From NCBI RefSeq assembly GCF_003627755.1, contig NZ_CP032695.1, positions 1,736,001 to 1,800,000 of the forward strand: DNA of 64,000 bases. The letters run 5' to 3'. The stretch is from Rhizobium jaguaris (lineage in GTDB: Bacteria; Pseudomonadota; Alphaproteobacteria; Rhizobiales; Rhizobiaceae). The position numbers and the translations under genes were made by a program. Position 1 is the first letter of the stretch; the number at the start of each line of letters is the position of its first letter. The notes beneath the pieces were generated by a model, which ran no database searches, was not told where the DNA came from, and worked only from the letters and a program-made list of their open reading frames with translations. Shown here piece by piece: positions 18,127 through 26,982 of the stretch.

Positions 18127-18141
18127 GTTCATTTGCTGAAC
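18127..18141. promoter_or_regulatory. Candidate ROK operator in the SBP/ROK divergent promoter
   Basis: GTTCA-TTTGC-TGAAC is an inverted repeat in the AT-rich region between the divergent SBP and ROK genes. The bases around it (TTTGTTC) recur in the promoter of the second ROK gene near 58543. It overlaps the earliest possible TTG start of the ROK gene, which leaves some doubt about that start. Confidence 0.45.
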
Positions 18142-19323
18142 TTATTGTCAAGCCAAAATAATAGGCAAACACCCAGGCGGAACATCGAATTGCTCACCTC
18201 TTCGCAGCGACAGCTCCTGCGCGTCATCAGCGAGTCCGGCCCACTCAGCCGGACGGTTCTTGCCGCGTCGATGGGGCTCAGCAAGGCAGCGATGAGCGGC
18301 ATTGCCCGTGACCTGATTACCCTCGGCGTCCTGCACGAGACCGAGACGGTCTACGGCCAGGGCCGGCCGTCGATACTGCTCGACCTGCATCCCGAAGGTG
18401 CGTTCTTCGTCGGCATTTCACTGTTGGAAGATCCGGCGCCAATGGTCCTCAGCGATCTCAACGGCAAGATCATTGCTCGGGAGAACATGCCGCTGTCGCG
18501 CGATCCTGAGATTATAGCGGGATTGATAGCCGACGCACTTCCGAAGCTCCTCGCAGGGCGGCCGGATGTGGCCGACAAATTGTCGGGCCTCGGCGTTGCG
18601 CTTTCCGGTTTCGTCGATGAGAAGCAGGCCAATTGCGTGCAATCCACCTTGCTTGGCTGGCAGGACGTGCCGTTGGCCAAGATCGTCCGGCAAAAGACCG
18701 GTGTCGAGACCTTCATCGAAAACGATGCCAAGGCCGTGGCCGTCAGCGAAAAGCTGTTCGGCATCGCCCGCGACATCCGGAATTTCAGCGTCGTCTCCTT
18801 CGGCGATGGCATCGGCTGCGCCCATTTCATTCGCGGCAAGCTCTATCGCGGCAACCACGGCGGCGCCGGCGAAATTGCCCATTGCACTATCGAACCCAAC
18901 GGCTCGCCCTGCCGCTGCGGCAAGCGCGGCTGCCTCGATACGGTCGCCTCGATAAAGGCAATTAAAGAAATGTCCAAGGCGGAAGGTCTTTCCTGCACCT
19001 CGCTCACCGAGTTGGAGGAAGAGGCGTCAGTCGGCAATGCCGTCGCTATCCGCATTCTGCATCGGGCTGGCGCCGCCCTGGGCTTGGCAATCGCCCATAT
19101 CATTCAGTTCAACGATCCCGGCATGATCCTGATCACCCACGTCGAAGGCAATTTTGACGGATTGTTCGGCACGGTCGTGCAGCAGGCGATCGAAGCCAAC
19201 GTGCTACCGCGCTACGCCGGCCAGACGCCGATCCGTACCCAGCGCGTCGACAGCGACATCTGGGCGCGGGGTGCCGCCAGCATTGCCGCTCATAATTTCC
19301 TGATTGGTCCCAACCTGAATTGA
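18133..19323 (+). CDS. ROK-family transcriptional regulator (NagC/XylR type)
   Basis: Up to 396 residues. The start is uncertain: TTG 18133 and TTG 18145 give the basic lead RQTPRRN, while TTG 18190 has a partial ribosome site (AGGCGGA). A winged helix (about 26-75: RVISESGPLSRTVLAASMGLSKAAMSGIARDLITLGVL) precedes the ROK domain. The zinc motif C-R-C-G-x-x-G-C (PCRCGKRGCLD) and GAGEIAH are intact. The sugar-kinase phosphate motif DxGGT is not present where expected (FVGISLLEDPAP), so it should be a regulator, not a kinase. It is divergent from the SBP operon and upstream of the M81 peptidase gene, both likely targets. Confidence 0.88.
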   Translation: MLNLLSSQNNRQTPRRNIELLTSSQRQLLRVISESGPLSRTVLAASMGLSKAAMSGIARDLITLGVLHETETVYGQGRPSILLDLHPEGAFFVGISLLEDPAPMVLSDLNGKIIARENMPLSRDPEIIAGLIADALPKLLAGRPDVADKLSGLGVALSGFVDEKQANCVQSTLLGWQDVPLAKIVRQKTGVETFIENDAKAVAVSEKLFGIARDIRNFSVVSFGDGIGCAHFIRGKLYRGNHGGAGEIAHCTIEPNGSPCRCGKRGCLDTVASIKAIKEMSKAEGLSCTSLTELEEEASVGNAVAIRILHRAGAALGLAIAHIIQFNDPGMILITHVEGNFDGLFGTVVQQAIEANVLPRYAGQTPIRTQRVDSDIWARGAASIAAHNFLIGPNLN

Positions 19324-19330
19324 GGTTCCT

Positions 19331-20776
19331 ATGCGCATCGCCGTCGGTGGCATTCATATCGAATGCAGCACGTACAACCCCGTCTTAAATGAAGAGAAGG
19401 ATTTCCGCGTCGTCCGCGGCGAGGAATTGACGGCTGCGCCCTATTTCGCATTTCTCAAAGACTATGACGCCGAATTCCTGCCGACGATCCACGCCAGGGC
19501 CATCGCCGGCGGGCCCGTTGCCCGCCACACCTATGAAGCCTTCAAGGCGGAGTTCCTGGAGCGGCTAAAGCCGCTGCTGCCGCTCGACGGTCTCTATCTT
19601 GCGATGCATGGCGCGATGTACGTCGAAGGCATGGAGGATGCCGAGGGCGACTGGATCAGCTCTGCCCGCGAACTGGTCGGCTACGACTGCACGGTTTCGG
19701 CCAGCTATGACCTGCATGGCAACGTCACGCAGCGCATCATCGATGCCTTGGACATGTATTCCACTTATCGCACCGCGCCGCATATTGACGTCGAGGAAAC
19801 CATGCGCCGCGCGGTGACGATGCTCACCGAAAGCCTGAAAACCGGCGTAAAGCCGATTCTGCTCTGGGCGCCGATCCCGGTCGTGCTGCCCGGCGAGCGC
19901 ACCAGCACGGTCGATGAACCCGCAAAGAGCCTCTACGACCTGCTGCCCGGCATCGATGCCATCGACGGTGTCTGGGATGCCTCGCTGATGGTCGGCTATG
20001 TCTGGGCCGACGAGCCGCGCGCCACGGCCGCCGCCATCATGACCGGCACGGACCGTTCCGTTCTCGAACGCGAAGCGAAACTGCTGGCGCAGGCCTATTG
20101 GGATGTCCGCAAGGATTTCGTCTTCGGCTGCGAGACCGGCACGATCGAGGAGTGCGTCGCCAAGGCAATCGCCAGCCCGACAACGCCTGCGGTGCTCGCG
20201 GAATCCGGCGACAACCCGACCGGCGGCGGTGTCGGCGATCGCGCCGACGTCCTGGCGGAACTGATTGCAAAGGGAGCCAGCGGCGTTGTTTTTGCCGGGA
20301 TCGCCGACAAGGCGGCAACCGAAGCCTGCTACGCCGCCGGCGTTGGCGCCAGACTCGAGCTCGCTGTCGGCGCATCTCTGGACACCAAGGGTAGCAAACC
20401 GGTAACCGCCGAGTTCACCGTCAAGTTCCTGTTGAAAGCCGATGACGCCGCGGATCACCAGGCGGTCGTCTCGGTTGGGGGCATCGATCTGGTGCTATCT
20501 GCTAAACGTCGCCCGTATCACAATATCGCCGATTTCACGCGCCTCGGCCTTGATCCGCATCGCGCCAAGATCGTCGTCGTGAAGTCCGGCTATCTCTCTC
20601 CGGAATTGGCTCCGATCGCCAGTCCGAACCTGATGGCATTGTCGCCCGGCGTCGTCGACCAGTTCGTCGAGCGCCTGCCGCGGCTGCGCAAGCAGAAGCC
20701 GACCTATCCTTTCGACAAGGATTTTACCTTCACGCCCGAGGTGGCGCTCTCTGCACGCTCGGCGGCCCGACTCTGA
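19331..20776 (+). CDS. M81-family metallopeptidase (MlrC-like)
   Basis: 481 residues. The N terminus MRIAVGGIHIECSTYNP and the metal-site segments YDLHGNVTQRIID and STYRTAPHIDVEETMRRAV are the DUF1485/M81 pattern. The C-terminal MlrC domain (about 300-470) follows. The family is named for MlrC, which breaks the tetrapeptide and Adda fragments of linearised microcystin. Other members sit beside peptide transporters and have unknown substrates. It starts seven bases after the ROK stop codon, so the two are co-transcribed. No signal peptide is seen, so it acts in the cytoplasm, presumably on cargo imported by the neighbouring transporter. Confidence 0.9.
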   Translation: MRIAVGGIHIECSTYNPVLNEEKDFRVVRGEELTAAPYFAFLKDYDAEFLPTIHARAIAGGPVARHTYEAFKAEFLERLKPLLPLDGLYLAMHGAMYVEGMEDAEGDWISSARELVGYDCTVSASYDLHGNVTQRIIDALDMYSTYRTAPHIDVEETMRRAVTMLTESLKTGVKPILLWAPIPVVLPGERTSTVDEPAKSLYDLLPGIDAIDGVWDASLMVGYVWADEPRATAAAIMTGTDRSVLEREAKLLAQAYWDVRKDFVFGCETGTIEECVAKAIASPTTPAVLAESGDNPTGGGVGDRADVLAELIAKGASGVVFAGIADKAATEACYAAGVGARLELAVGASLDTKGSKPVTAEFTVKFLLKADDAADHQAVVSVGGIDLVLSAKRRPYHNIADFTRLGLDPHRAKIVVVKSGYLSPELAPIASPNLMALSPGVVDQFVERLPRLRKQKPTYPFDKDFTFTPEVALSARSAARL

Positions 20777-20912
20777 CCATCGCGAAGGCACGACGCTCCG
20801 ATTTTCGCTGCAAAATTAGGTGCGACGCACAATTATTGCGCATCACAATATATTGCCCAAGAAAGAGCTTGACGCTGCAAGTGAGTTGAATTTCTATTGA
20901 ACCAATCGAAAA

Positions 20913-20925
20913 TTGGTACGAACCA
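20913..20925 (+). promoter_or_regulatory. FadR-like operator before the GntR gene
   Basis: TTGGTACGAACCA is a near-palindrome with TGGT and ACCA half-sites, the kind used by FadR-type GntR proteins. An additional inverted half-site (ACCAA at 20901-20905) lies just upstream. It ends nine bases before the GntR start codon, which suggests autorepression. Confidence 0.5.
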
Positions 20926-20934
20926 TTTAGCACC

Positions 20935-21672
20935 ATGCCAGCCAGCGGTCTTCCGGAAAATTCGACCTACGCCCTGGAGAAACTCCGGGGTCTGTTGGGC
21001 TCTGACAACCTGGAACCAGATGGCAAGCTGCCGACCGAGCGCGCGCTTTCGGATATGTTCGGCGTTAGCCGCCGCGCTATCAGACGGGCCTTGGAAGTGC
21101 TGGAAGCGGAAGGCCGCATCTGGCGGCGCCAGGGATCGGGCACCTATGCCGGCCAGCGCCCGGACGACTGGAGCCAGCACGTCGGTTCGCTGATTGCCGG
21201 TACCAATCTGATGGAAATCATGGAAGTGCGCCTGCGCGTCGAGCCGCAGCTCGCGCAACTCGCGGCGATGCGCGCCAAGCCCGATGATATCGACCGCATG
21301 TACGAGCTGACGAAAAAGATCTTCGCCAGCGGCGATGCAGATAGCCGCGAACTCTGGGACGGTGCACTGCATCGCCTGATCGCACAGAGCGCCGGCAATC
21401 AGTTCTTTCTGACGATCTTCGATGTCATCAACCATGTCCGTCAGGACGAGGCATGGCAAACCATTCGCGAATTGGCCCGCAACATCAACAGGACACGCCC
21501 GGTAACCTACGCGCAACACGTGGCGATCATCGACGCGATCGCGGCCCGCGATCCAATGAAAGCCGCCGAAGCCATGCGCCAGCATCTGCTGGTGCTGCAG
21601 GAAAGCCTGATTCGCGTCACCTCGCTCGACGCTCAGCATCCACAGAAAGAACTGGCTGACGAGTTGGAATGA
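20935..21672 (+). CDS. GntR-family regulator, FCD subfamily
   Basis: 245 residues. The winged helix spans about 11-73 (PTERALSDMFGVSRRAIRRALEVLEAEGRIWRRQGSGTYAG), and the FCD domain runs from about 85 to 225 (LRVEPQLAQLAAMRA, LHRLIAQSAGNQFF). It lies 87 bases upstream of the SBP gene at 21760 in the same direction and is the natural regulator of the 21760-29643 operon. Its own start overlaps the FadR-like site at 20913-20925. The effector is unknown; peptides or amino acids are suggested only by context. Confidence 0.92.
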   Translation: MPASGLPENSTYALEKLRGLLGSDNLEPDGKLPTERALSDMFGVSRRAIRRALEVLEAEGRIWRRQGSGTYAGQRPDDWSQHVGSLIAGTNLMEIMEVRLRVEPQLAQLAAMRAKPDDIDRMYELTKKIFASGDADSRELWDGALHRLIAQSAGNQFFLTIFDVINHVRQDEAWQTIRELARNINRTRPVTYAQHVAIIDAIAARDPMKAAEAMRQHLLVLQESLIRVTSLDAQHPQKELADELE

Positions 21673-21759
21673 TCATTGGCACCTCTGTGCCGAAACTGAC
21701 GACCGGAGAGGAAACCGGCCGAGAATGCATTGAAAACAAAATGATAACAGGAGAACCTC

Positions 21760-23268
21760 ATGAAGATCGCCAAATTCCTGACATCGCTGGCCGTCGGAAC
21801 TTTGATCGCGCTGCCGGCTTTTGCTGTTGAACTGAAGATCGGCCTGCAGGACGATGCCGACGTGCTGGATCCAGCGCAATCACGCACGTTTGTCGGCCGC
21901 ATCGTCTACACCGCGCTCTGCGACAAGCTTGTCGACGTGACGCCGGACCTCAAATTCGTGCCGCAGCTCGCCACCTCGTGGAAATGGTCAGCGGACGGCA
22001 AGCAACTGACGATGGAACTGCGCCAGGGCGTAAAATTCCAGGACGAGACGCCGTTTAATGCGCAGGCCGTGGTAGACACCATCCAACGCAACCAGACGAT
22101 GCCGGAATCGCGCCGCAAGAGCGAACTCTCCTCCGTCGCCAAGGTCGAGGCAACGGGCGAATACGAAGTGACCTTCACGCTGAAGGCACCTGACGTCACG
22201 CTGCTCGCCCAGCTTTCCGATCGTGCCGGCATGATTGTCTCTCCGACGGCTGCCAAGGCTTTGGGCGCGAAGTTCGGCGATCATCCGGTCTGCGCCGGGC
22301 CGTTCAAATTCGTCGAGCGCGTGCAGCAGGACCGCATCGTGCTGGAGAAGTTCCAGGATTACTGGAACAAGGACAATATCTTTGTCGACAAGGTGACCTA
22401 CCTGCCGATCCCCGACACGACGGTGCGCCTCGCTAACCTGCGCTCGGGCGATCTCGACATGATCGAACGTGTAGCCGCATCCGACGTCGGCACCGTCAAG
22501 AGCGATTCCAATCTCGCCTATTCCGATGCGGTCGGGACGGGCTGGCTGGGGATCTACGCCAATATCGGCAACGGCGCGCGCGCCGACAATCCGCTCGGCA
22601 AGGACAAGCGCCTGCGCCAGGCCTTCTCGCTAGCGATCGATCGGGATGCCGCGATGCAGGTGGTCTTCGACGGCACCGGACTTGCCGGCAATCAGCCCTT
22701 CGCGCCGAACAGCCCCTGGTACGACAAGGACATTCCGGTTCCCGCCCGCGATGTCGACAAGGCAAAAGCACTGGTCAAGGCGGCGGGGTACGATCGTGTG
22801 CCGGTCGAAATTGCAGTGGCCAACAATCCGGTCACAATGCAGACGATGCAGATCATCCAGTCCATGGTCGCCGAGGTCGGCTTCGATGTTTCGCTGAAAA
22901 CGACCGAGTTTGCCACGCTGCTCGACGCGCAGACGGCCGGCAACTATCAGCTCAGCCGTTCCGACTGGTCTGGCCGCTCCGATCCCGACGGCAATATCCA
23001 GCAATTCGTTACCACCGGCGCTGGCCTCAACGACTCCAAATACAGCAATCCGGAGGTCGATAAGCTCCTGTTGGAAGCGCGCCAGTCGCAGGACAATGCA
23101 GTCCGAAAGCAGAAATATGACGCCGCCGAAGTGATCATGAATGACGAACTGCCGATCATCTATCTCGGCCACCAGGCATGGATCTGGGCTTACAACAAGA
23201 AGATCACCGGCTTCGTGCCCTCGCCGGACGGCATGATCCGCCTCGTGGGCGTGAAGAAGAGCAGCTAG
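21760..23268 (+). CDS. ABC transporter periplasmic binding protein, SBP family 5 (module B)
   Basis: 502 residues. The signal peptide MKIAKFLTSLAVGTLIALPAFA is followed by VELKIGLQDDADVLDPAQS. The core SBP_bac_5 stretch FVPQLATSWKWSADGKQLTM and VCAGPFKFVERVQQDR are evident. AGGAGAACCTC precedes the ATG. It is clearly paralogous to the SBP at 56844: same length, with shared blocks such as LSDRAGMxVSPTAA, IPDxTVRL and TALCDKLVD versus AAMCDKLVD. It loads the permeases at 23346 and 24290, which are powered by the fused ATPase at 27793. Cargo is inferred to be a peptide or conjugate handled by the GGT-like enzyme downstream. Confidence 0.94.
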   Translation: MKIAKFLTSLAVGTLIALPAFAVELKIGLQDDADVLDPAQSRTFVGRIVYTALCDKLVDVTPDLKFVPQLATSWKWSADGKQLTMELRQGVKFQDETPFNAQAVVDTIQRNQTMPESRRKSELSSVAKVEATGEYEVTFTLKAPDVTLLAQLSDRAGMIVSPTAAKALGAKFGDHPVCAGPFKFVERVQQDRIVLEKFQDYWNKDNIFVDKVTYLPIPDTTVRLANLRSGDLDMIERVAASDVGTVKSDSNLAYSDAVGTGWLGIYANIGNGARADNPLGKDKRLRQAFSLAIDRDAAMQVVFDGTGLAGNQPFAPNSPWYDKDIPVPARDVDKAKALVKAAGYDRVPVEIAVANNPVTMQTMQIIQSMVAEVGFDVSLKTTEFATLLDAQTAGNYQLSRSDWSGRSDPDGNIQQFVTTGAGLNDSKYSNPEVDKLLLEARQSQDNAVRKQKYDAAEVIMNDELPIIYLGHQAWIWAYNKKITGFVPSPDGMIRLVGVKKSS

Positions 23269-23277
23269 CGCAAAAGC

Positions 23278-23310
23278 GCCATGCGGAGTGCAGGTTGCGC
23301 TCCGCATGGC
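23278..23310. repeat. Hairpin between binding-protein and permease genes (set 2)
   Basis: GCCATGCGGAG (23278-23288) and CTCCGCATGGC (23300-23310) are exact 11-bp inverted copies with an 11-base loop. The stem starts ten bases after the SBP stop codon and has no T run. It is in the position known from other transporter operons to raise binding-protein mRNA over permease mRNA. Confidence 0.7.
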
Positions 23311-23345
23311 CCTCCCATGATCGATGACGAGGTCAGGATCTGCTC

Positions 23346-24293
23346 ATGTACACCTATATCGGAAAGCGGCTGCTGGTTGCGATACCGACGCTGCTGATCA
23401 TCTCCATCTTCGTTTTCTCCCTGCAGAAACTTCTGCCGGGCGATCCGATCCTGGCGATGGCCGGCGAAGAGCGTGACCCGCAGGTCATCGAGTTCCTTCG
23501 CGAGAAATACCGGTTGAACGATCCGGTGGTGTATCAGTATGGCTATTGGCTGAAGGGTGCTGTCACCGGCGATCTCGGCATTTCGCTGCGCACCAACCAG
23601 CCGGTGTTGACGCTGGTTGCCGAGAAGCTGCCGGTAACGATTCAACTCGCCGTCATGTCGATGATCTTCGCCTTCGTCATCGGCATCCCCATGGGCATAT
23701 TGGCAGCGGTGAAGAAGAATACCGTCATCGACTTCCTCGCCAATATCGTCGCCCTATGCGGATTGTCCGTGCCGAATTTCTGGCTCGGGATCATGCTGAT
23801 CCTGCTGATATCGGTGAAACTTCACTGGCTTCCGGCTTCCGGCTATCAGCCATTCTTCGACGATCCGCTGCGTTCGATCCAGACCATGCTGATGCCGTCC
23901 TTCGTGCTCGGCAATGCGCTCGCCGCCACGCTGATGCGCCACACACGCTCTTCGATGCTGAGCGTGCTCAGCGCCGATTATATCCGCACGGCCCGTGCCA
24001 AGGGCCTTCCGGAAGCTGCCGTCGTTCTCAGCCACTCGTTTCGCAACGCCATCCTGCCGGTTGTCACCGTCAGCGCGCTGCTCTTCGGCGAACTGCTGGC
24101 TGGCGCGGTTCTGACCGAGCAGATCTTCACCATTCCCGGTTTCGGCAAGCTCATCGTCGATGCGGTCTTCAACCGCGACTACGCCGTCGTCCAGGGTGTC
24201 GTGCTCTGCACCGCCGTCGGCTTTATCGGGATGAATCTGATTGCCGATGTTCTTTATGTCCTTCTGAACCCACGTCTGAGGGCCGCCCTATGA
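23346..24293 (+). CDS. Peptide-type ABC transporter permease (DppB-like, module B)
   Basis: 315 residues and six predicted helices. The first helix carries the DppB opening (YIGKRLLVAIPTLLIISIFVFSLQKLLPGDPI). GDLGISLRTNQPVL is the first periplasmic loop, and the EAA loop is DYIRTARAKGLPEAAVVLSHSFRNAILPVVTV. The end contains IFTIPGFGKLIVDAVFNRDYAVVQGVV. The stop overlaps the DppC start by four bases (ATGA at 24290-24293). Its nearest relative in the window is the permease at 55787, which shares long blocks including the GEERDPxVIEFLR region. Confidence 0.94.
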   Translation: MYTYIGKRLLVAIPTLLIISIFVFSLQKLLPGDPILAMAGEERDPQVIEFLREKYRLNDPVVYQYGYWLKGAVTGDLGISLRTNQPVLTLVAEKLPVTIQLAVMSMIFAFVIGIPMGILAAVKKNTVIDFLANIVALCGLSVPNFWLGIMLILLISVKLHWLPASGYQPFFDDPLRSIQTMLMPSFVLGNALAATLMRHTRSSMLSVLSADYIRTARAKGLPEAAVVLSHSFRNAILPVVTVSALLFGELLAGAVLTEQIFTIPGFGKLIVDAVFNRDYAVVQGVVLCTAVGFIGMNLIADVLYVLLNPRLRAAL

Positions 24294-25168
24294 CCGCGAT
24301 CGCGCAGACGTCGGCTGCGGCCGCCCCCGCCAAACGCGCACCGAACCGCGCCTGGCGCAAACTGAAGGCAAACAAGGGGGCGCTGGTCGGCCTCGCCATC
24401 ATCCTTTTCTTTGCGACGCTTGCCATTCTGGCGCCGGTGTTACCGTTGGCCGATCCGGTCGCGACGAGCTGGTCGACGATCCGCAAGGCGCCGTCGGCCG
24501 CCCATTGGCTCGGCACCGACGATATCGGCCGCGACATTCTCTCTCGCATGATCTGGGGCGCGCGGGCATCGCTGATGGCAGGCATCTTTTCCGTCGCTAT
24601 CGCCTTGGCGATCGGCGTACCTTTCGGCCTTATCTCCGGCTATTACGGCGGCTGGATCGATCAGATCGTCTCGCGCATTACCGAAGCCTTCCTGGCGATG
24701 CCCTTTCTTATCACCGCGATCGCGCTCGCCGCCTTTCTTGGGCCGAGCCTGACCAATGCGATGATCGCCATCGGACTTTCGGCAACGCCTGTCTTCGTGC
24801 GCCTGACGCGCGGTCAGGTACTCGCGGTGAAGACGGAAGAATATGTCGAAGGTGCGCGCTCGATCGGCCTGCGCCATTTCAGCATCATCATCCGCTACAT
24901 CCTACCGAACGTTTTCGCACCTATCCTGGTGCAGGGAACGCTCACCATCGCAACAGCGATCATCGCCGAGGCCAGCCTCTCCTTCCTTGGCCTCGGCCAG
25001 CAGCCGCCGGCGCCTAGCTGGGGATCGATGCTCAATGTGGCCAAGAACTACCTGGAGCAGGCGCCCTGGATGGCCATGTGGCCGGGCGCAGCCATTTTTC
25101 TCGTCGTCATCGGTTTCAATTTACTGGGCGATGGCCTGCGCGATGCGCTCGATCCGCGCGAAGCGTGA
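24290..25168 (+). CDS. Peptide-type ABC transporter permease (DppC-like, module B)
   Basis: 292 residues from ATG 24290; the reading frame is open further upstream but only as a shadow of the DppB gene. The cytosolic N tail (APNRAWRKLKANKGALVG) leads into helix 1. The periplasmic HWLGTDDIGRDILSRMIWGARASL motif and EAA loop (YVEGARSIGLRHFSIIIRYILPNVFAPILV) are canonical. The C terminus is LLGDGLRDALDPREA. It pairs with the DppB-like product with which it is translationally coupled. It is followed after 22 bases by the GGT-like gene, so transport and hydrolysis are one transcription unit. Confidence 0.94.
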   Translation: MTAIAQTSAAAAPAKRAPNRAWRKLKANKGALVGLAIILFFATLAILAPVLPLADPVATSWSTIRKAPSAAHWLGTDDIGRDILSRMIWGARASLMAGIFSVAIALAIGVPFGLISGYYGGWIDQIVSRITEAFLAMPFLITAIALAAFLGPSLTNAMIAIGLSATPVFVRLTRGQVLAVKTEEYVEGARSIGLRHFSIIIRYILPNVFAPILVQGTLTIATAIIAEASLSFLGLGQQPPAPSWGSMLNVAKNYLEQAPWMAMWPGAAIFLVVIGFNLLGDGLRDALDPREA

Positions 25169-25190
25169 ATCATCTGAAAGGACTTCTATA

Positions 25191-26978
25191 ATGACCACAT
25201 TTACAACCCGCCCTGAAATCCTCGGCACCTTTGGTGTCGTGACTTCCACACACTGGATCGCCTCAGCGGTCGGCATGGGCATTCTCGAAAAGGGCGGCAA
25301 TGCGTTCGATGCGGCGGTCGCGACCGGCTTCGTTCTGCAGGTCCTCGAGCCGCATCTCTGCGGTCCCGGCGGCGATATGCCGGCGGTGATCTATTCGAAG
25401 AAGAAGGACAAGGTCGAAGTCATCTGTGCTCAGGGAACTGCCCCCGCCGGCGCCACACTCGAGCACTATACGGGCGAAGGCCTGTCGCTGATCCCCGGCG
25501 ACGGCCTGCTCGCAACCGTGGTCCCCGGCTCCTTCGACGGCTGGATGCTGATGCTGCGCGACTACGGCAAGCTCAGCGTCCGCGACGTCCTCGAACCGGC
25601 AATCCACTATGCCGAACACGGACATCCGGTGCTGCCGCGTGTCTCGGCGACCATTGCCGGTCTCGCCGAATTCTATCGCAAGGAGTGGCCGACCTCCTAC
25701 GAGACCTGGCTGCCCGGCGGCTCCGCTCCCGAACCCTGGTCGAACTTCAAGAACCCTGTCCTTGCCGAAACCTGGAAGCGCGTCGTCTCGGAAGCGGAAA
25801 GCAAAAGCGGCCGCGAGGCGCAGATCGAAGCAGCCCGCGACGCCTTTTATCGTGGCTTCGTCGCAGAGGCGATCGATACCTATGTGCGCAAGGCCGAAGT
25901 CGTGGATGCGAGCGGCCAACACCACAAGGGCGTGCTGACGGCCGACGACATGGCCAACTGGTCGGCGACAATCGAAGAGCCGTTGACCTATGATTACCAT
26001 AACTGGACGATCGCCAAGATCGGCCCCTGGGGTCAGGGGCCAGCCTTCCTGCAGACACTGTCGCTGCTAAAGGGTTTCGATCTCAAGGCCATGGACCCGG
26101 CCGGCGCGGATTTCGTCCACACCATCACGGAAGCCATGAAGCTCGCATTCGCTGACCGCGAGGTCTATTACGGCGATCCGAAATTCACCAAGGTGCCGCT
26201 CGATATCCTGTTGTCCGACGCCTATGCCGCGGAACGCCGCAAGCTAATCACCTCGGAGGCTTCTCATTCCCTGCGTCCCGGTAAGCTAGCCGGCTTCGAA
26301 AGCCAGTTTGATCTCACCATGGATATGCTGGATACACCGGAAGCCAAGGCCGGCGCGGTCTACGAGCCGACCATGTCGCACCTGACGGAAAAGCGTGGCG
26401 ATACCGTGCATATCGACGTGATCGACCGCGAAGGCAATATGGTCTCGGTGACGCCTTCGGGCGGCTGGCTGCAGTCCTCGCCGATCATTCCAGGCCTCGG
26501 CTTCTGTCTCAATAGCCGAGCGCAGATGTTCTGGCTGAAGCCGGGCCTGCCTTCGTCGCTCGCTCCCGGCAAGCGGCCGCGCACCACGCTGACGCCATCG
26601 CTTGGCCTTTACCAGGGCCGCCCGACGCTTGCCTTCGGCACGCCCGGCGGCGATCAGCAGGAGCAATGGCAGCTCGCCTTTTTCCTGCGTTATGCCCATC
26701 ACGGCATGAATCTGCAGGAGGCGATCGACCAGCCGCTGTTCCACACCTCGCATTTCCCGAGCTCCTTCTACCCCCGCACCCGCGAGCCCGGCAGCATTAC
26801 GGCGGAGGCCAATTTCAGCGCCGAGATGCTCGATGCACTGCGCAAGAAGGGCCACAAACTGACGGTTGCGCCGGAATGGACGGTCGGCCGGCTGACCGCC
26901 GCGCGGCGCGATGCCAGCGGCCTGCTGCGCGCGGCGGCCACCCCACGTTTGATGCAGGCCTATGCGGTCGGGAGATAA
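25191..26978 (+). CDS. Gamma-glutamyltransferase-family Ntn hydrolase without signal peptide (module B)
   Basis: 595 residues from ATG 25191 after GAAAGGA; the open frame further upstream is a shadow of the permease. The family core GGNAFDAAVATGFVLQVLEPHLCGPGGDM is near the N terminus. The autoprocessing nucleophile is predicted as T405 (GDTVHIDVIDREGNMVS), giving a large subunit of about 404 and a small one of about 191 residues. No signal peptide is present, unlike periplasmic GGT, so it should act in the cytoplasm on imported cargo. Where classical GGT has FREMAP (its Arg binds the glutamyl carboxylate), this protein reads AQGTAP, so a substrate other than gamma-glutamyl peptides is possible. 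Confidence 0.88.
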   Translation: MTTFTTRPEILGTFGVVTSTHWIASAVGMGILEKGGNAFDAAVATGFVLQVLEPHLCGPGGDMPAVIYSKKKDKVEVICAQGTAPAGATLEHYTGEGLSLIPGDGLLATVVPGSFDGWMLMLRDYGKLSVRDVLEPAIHYAEHGHPVLPRVSATIAGLAEFYRKEWPTSYETWLPGGSAPEPWSNFKNPVLAETWKRVVSEAESKSGREAQIEAARDAFYRGFVAEAIDTYVRKAEVVDASGQHHKGVLTADDMANWSATIEEPLTYDYHNWTIAKIGPWGQGPAFLQTLSLLKGFDLKAMDPAGADFVHTITEAMKLAFADREVYYGDPKFTKVPLDILLSDAYAAERRKLITSEASHSLRPGKLAGFESQFDLTMDMLDTPEAKAGAVYEPTMSHLTEKRGDTVHIDVIDREGNMVSVTPSGGWLQSSPIIPGLGFCLNSRAQMFWLKPGLPSSLAPGKRPRTTLTPSLGLYQGRPTLAFGTPGGDQQEQWQLAFFLRYAHHGMNLQEAIDQPLFHTSHFPSSFYPRTREPGSITAEANFSAEMLDALRKKGHKLTVAPEWTVGRLTAARRDASGLLRAAATPRLMQAYAVGR

Positions 26979-26982
26979 GCTC

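Noticed and set aside
23546..24289. N-terminal extension of the DppC-like permease frame
   Set aside because: It lies within the DppB-like gene in another phase and lacks membrane helices; the ATGA junction at 24290 explains the real start.
24843..25190. N-terminal extension of the GGT-like frame
   Set aside because: The extension is a shadow of the permease gene; ATG 25191 has a strong ribosome site.
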